A stretch of 64,000 nucleotides of DNA from Muscardinus avellanarius (taxonomy: Eukaryota; Chordata; Mammalia; Rodentia; Gliridae): contig OY726569.1 in NCBI GenBank assembly GCA_963383645.1, positions 78,028,135-78,092,134 of the forward strand, written 5' to 3'. The position numbers and the translations under genes were made by a program. The notes under the pieces are model-generated. The model did no database searches. It worked only from the letters and a program-made list of their open reading frames with translations, and was not told where the DNA came from. The stretch's first letter is position 1. The number at the start of each line of letters is the position of its first letter. This document shows, one piece after another, positions 60,640-64,000 of the stretch.

Positions 60640-61740
60640 TTATGTGTGATTGTCATACTGGGGATGGAACCTAGGTGCATTCTATTTCTAAGCTATACCT
60701 CCAGCCCTATTTTATTATTTCACTTTGAAACAGAGTCTTACTAAGTTGCTGAGGCTGGCTGCAAACCTGCAGTCCTCCTGTCTCAGCCTCCCAAGGACTG
60801 GGATTACAAGCGTGCCCAGCTTCCCAAAAGGATATTTACAAACTGAAAACATATTCACTTGGAGAAAGGAGTGAATCTGCACACAACACATAAGATACAG
60901 AAAAAACTTACTTACTCTCCCCAACCATACAATGGACATCGCTTTAGCTCTGAAAAGAAAAATGAGTAACACTATAACAGTGCCTGCTACATAATTGGAG
61001 TTGAAGAATTATTTGCTAAATGACTTAATAAATAACTGTAAGAAATGTTTATACAGTGGACCTTTATGCCTGTGGGTTAAACATTGTGGATTCTACCAAC
61101 CAGGAATTTTAAATATTTGAGAAGGACCCGGCATGGTGATACATGCTTGTAATCCCAGTACGTGGGAGGCTGAAATAGGAAGAATCACAGGTTCAAAGAT
61201 CTATGAACTGAATGATATCCCCATTAACCTGGTGAAACCCTGTTTCAAAATTTAAAAAATAGGGCTGGAGTGTATCCCAGAGATAGGAGGTCTCTGAGTT
61301 TAATCTGTAGTACCAAAGAAATTTTTTTGAGAAAAATGTTGTCCTTGACATAAACAGACATTTTTATGGCATTATTCTCTAAAAATTATAACAACCACTC
61401 ACATAGCACTTCCTGTTTTTTTTTTTTTCCAACTAAGACAATGTAGTGATGTCAAATTAATTCCTGCATGGTCATAAGAGATGAGTCTGAGATGTCCAGA
61501 GAATTTTGGGCTTCAGCTTTCTTTTTTTTCTTCCTTTTTTGTAGTACTGGGGATAAAACCCAGGGGCATGCTACCTCCAAGCTACACCCCCAGCCCTCTT
61601 TTTACTCTTTATTTTGAAACAGGGTCTCAATGAGTTGCAAAGGGCCTCACTAAATATCTGAGGCTGGCTGCAAACCATGATCCTCTTGTCTCAGCCTCCC
61701 AAATGCTGGGATACAGTGTGTGCCACCACGCCTGGCTTAG
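60640..61740. repeat. SINEs and AT-rich unique sequence
   Basis: Minus-strand SINEs are at about 60655-60815 and 61540-61738, a plus-strand copy at 61128-61320. 60816-61127 and 61321-61535 are unique with no gene seen. Confidence 0.7.
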
Positions 61741-62091
61741 GGTTCAACTTTTAAAGGGCTTCAGGGAGAGGTGAAAACAGAGTTTAATTAAGACAGGAGG
61801 ATCACAAGTTTGAGGTCAGCCTTGGCTACTTAGTGAGACCCTGGCTCCCAACTGACAATAAAAAGGAGCCGGGCTTAGTGGTGCATGCCTATAATCCCTA
61901 TACTTGAGAGGCTGAGAGAAGGATCACAGACTCCAGGCCTGTCTCAGTAATTTGGCAAGACTCAGCAACCTAGCGAGACACTGTTTCAACACAAAAAATA
62001 AAAGGGCTGGAGGTATAACTTGGAGGTCGAATATCCTTGGGTTCAATCTCCAGTGCTACACACACACACACACACGAGCGTGCACACACAC

Positions 62092-62134
<43 letters not shown>

Positions 62135-63210
62135 AAGAGATAATCTACAAAGCTGAGTGGTTCACATCTGGAAGGCTGAGATAGGAGGGTCACAGGTTTG
62201 AAGCCAGCCTCAGCAGCTTAGTGACACTCTCAGCAACACAGCAAGACCCTGTTTCAAAATAAAACCTGGAAGCTGGGGGTGGTGGCTCATGCTTGTAATC
62301 CCAGCATTTGGAAGGCTGAGACAGGAGGATTGCGGAGGTTTGAAGACAGCCTCAGCTACTTAGGCCCTTTGCAACTCAGTGAGACCCTGTTTCAAAATAA
62401 AGACTGAAAAATAGGGCTGGGGGTGTAGGTCAAAGGTAGAATGCCCTTGGGTTCCATCCCTGATACCGCAAAAATGAAAATAAAAATAAAATAGGGCTGG
62501 AGTTGCAGCTCAGAGCTAGAACATACACCCCTGGGTTCAATTCTCAGAAGAAAAGAAAAGAAAGTAAGAAAGAAAGAAAATCCAGGTATGTGCTTGTAAT
62601 CCCAGTACTTGGGAGTCTAAGACAGGAGGATTACAAGTTTGAAGCCAGTGATGGCAATTTAGTAAGGCCTTCTGCAACTTAGTGAGATTCTGTTTCCAAA
62701 TAAAAAATAAAATAAAGCCGGGCGTGGTGGCACATGCTTGTAATCCCCGCGCTTGGGAGGCTGAGACAGGAGGATCATGCAGGTTCGAAGCCAGCCTCAG
62801 CTGGCTTAAGAGATCCTGTTTCCAAATAAAAAATATAAAATAGGTCTGGGAGTGTAGCCCAAAGGTAGAAGGCCCCTGGGTTCCATCCCCAGTATCACCA
62901 CAAAAATAAAAAATAAATAAGGCTAGGGGTATAAATTGGAGGTAGCAGGCCTCTGAGTTTAGTCCCCAGTATTAAATCAAAAAAGATTGAATGAATTAAC
63001 GCACAAGCACAGTGATAAACGCCTATAATACCAGTAATTTGGGGCCTAAAACAGAGAATAGCAGGTTCCAGGCCAGCCTTAGCAAGTTAGTGAGACCCTG
63101 CTTCAAAAATAAAATAAATAAAATATAATAAAAATAATAATGGTAAAAGGGCTAGGGGTGTAGCTCAGAGGTAGAATGTCCCTGGGTTCAATCCCCAGAA
63201 CCAAAACAAA
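61741..63210 (+). repeat. SINE cluster with (CA)n/(GA)n
   Basis: Plus-strand copies or fragments are near 61790-61860, 61867-62055, 62145-62265, 62270-62470, 62495-62550, 62580-62710, 62716-62900, 62920-62975 and 63000-63210. (GA)n occupies 62096-62130. Confidence 0.75.
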
Positions 63211-64000
63211 ACAACAAAAAGAAAAAAGATGAGTGCACCTCCTCGCTAATGGGGATTGATGGGGATTGAGCTTGTATTGATTGTTAATAAGGGCAATTTT
63301 AACTGCTAATAAGAACACGTTTTCATACTTAAGAAGAACAATAAAATCCTTTTCTCTGTCTCTAAGTTGTCAGCCAAGGGCTGCAGCCAGGGTTAACATT
63401 GTTTAGCTAAAAGTTGACTGTTAGCACAGCTGAACACTGAATGTTAAAATACAAACACCTATACTTACAAAAAGAATTATAGAGATTCTCACAATAGTTT
63501 AGACTAAAGTTAAAAGATGAAAAAACGAGCTATATTAAACCAAAAAATATATACTCACCAAGGACACAGGTAAGCGATACATGCTTCGAACTTCAAAATG
63601 GGCAATACCATGTATCCCAGATCTACTTTATATTTTATTTGGAAAAAGGGTCTATGTTGCTGAGAGCCTCACTAAGTAGCTGAGGCTGGCTTTGAACCTG
63701 CGCAATCCACCTGTCTCAGCCTCCCAAGTACTGGGATTACAAGTGTGAGCCGGGCAAAGTTACAAAAAGCTTACAAAGCAGAGATAACTGAGGGGCCTGC
63801 ACCTTTGGGGGCGGTGGGAGAGGACTATTTATTGGCTAAGCAGGATAGGAAGGAGATAATTTTTTTCCCCCGTACTGGGGATGAACCCGGGAGCATTCTA
63901 CCTCCAAGCTACACCCCCAGCCAAATGTAGGCCCCTCGAAGCTGGGCCTCCCAGTCTCCAAACTGTAAGAAGTAAAATCCTCTGCTTTATAAGTTACCTG
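63211..64000. other. Unique sequence with minus-strand SINE fragments
   Basis: 63211-63600 is unique and AT-rich. Minus-strand SINE pieces lie at about 63612-63755 and 63865-63925. No gene or exon is recognised up to the window end. Confidence 0.5.

Overview
The window is mammalian nuclear DNA, almost certainly from a rodent. More than a hundred copies of a dimeric SINE (a B1/7SL-derived left half fused to an ID/tRNA-derived right half) plus two free ID elements fill the intergenic and intronic space. This B1-ID dimer design is known from squirrel-, dormouse- and beaver-type rodents; the species itself cannot be named from the sequence. There are no prokaryotic features.

Genes. The window lies inside the type I acyl-CoA thioesterase (ACOT1/2/4/6) cluster. 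The last exon of one paralog sits at 601-1179. A second, complete gene on the + strand has exon 1 at 41944-42400 in a CpG-rich island, exon 2 at 46738-46940 and exon 3 at 49765-50364. Its 419-residue product keeps the Ser232/Asp324/His358 triad and ends in -AKL, a peroxisomal signal. The two last exons and about 590 bp of upstream intron are near-identical, and similarity stops abruptly three codons before the upstream copy's stop. Two unassigned exon-like ORFs (31427-31564 and about 38238-38431) lie between the two thioesterase genes.

Endogenous retroviruses. (1) 50806-60490 is a full-length betaretrovirus-like (class II, HERV-K/HML-like) provirus, about 0.4 kb downstream of the ACOT stop codon. 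It has 1343-bp LTRs differing at only two sites, a 6-bp target duplication CTCCCA, a tRNA-Lys1,2-type primer site, and gag, dUTPase-protease, pol and env. gag, pol and env each carry an in-frame stop, and gag also has a frameshift. Both ribosomal frameshift signals are easily read, with slippery heptamers and strong downstream RNA structures. (2) 5434-12491 is an old gammaretrovirus-like (class I) element with a tRNA-Thr primer site, remnants of gag, protease, integrase and env, and no reverse transcriptase; a solo LTR of the same family lies at 4266-4933 on the - strand. (3) Other solo or partial LTRs are at 3536-4078, 22293-22772, 32209-33052 with 33550-34360 (an inverted pair), 41102-41492 (just upstream of ACOT exon 1) and about 44216-45057.

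Layout: 1-1179 paralog exon; 1180-5433 SINEs and two solo LTRs; 5434-12491 old class I ERV; 12492-31240 dense SINEs, microsatellites and a SINE-bearing tandem duplication (27161-30750); 31240-41100 mixed unique sequence, exon-like ORFs, inverted LTR pair and SINEs; 41102-50364 LTR plus the ACOT gene, with an L1 fragment and a tandem repeat array in intron 1; 50800-60496 young provirus inside a SINE; 60497-64000 SINEs.
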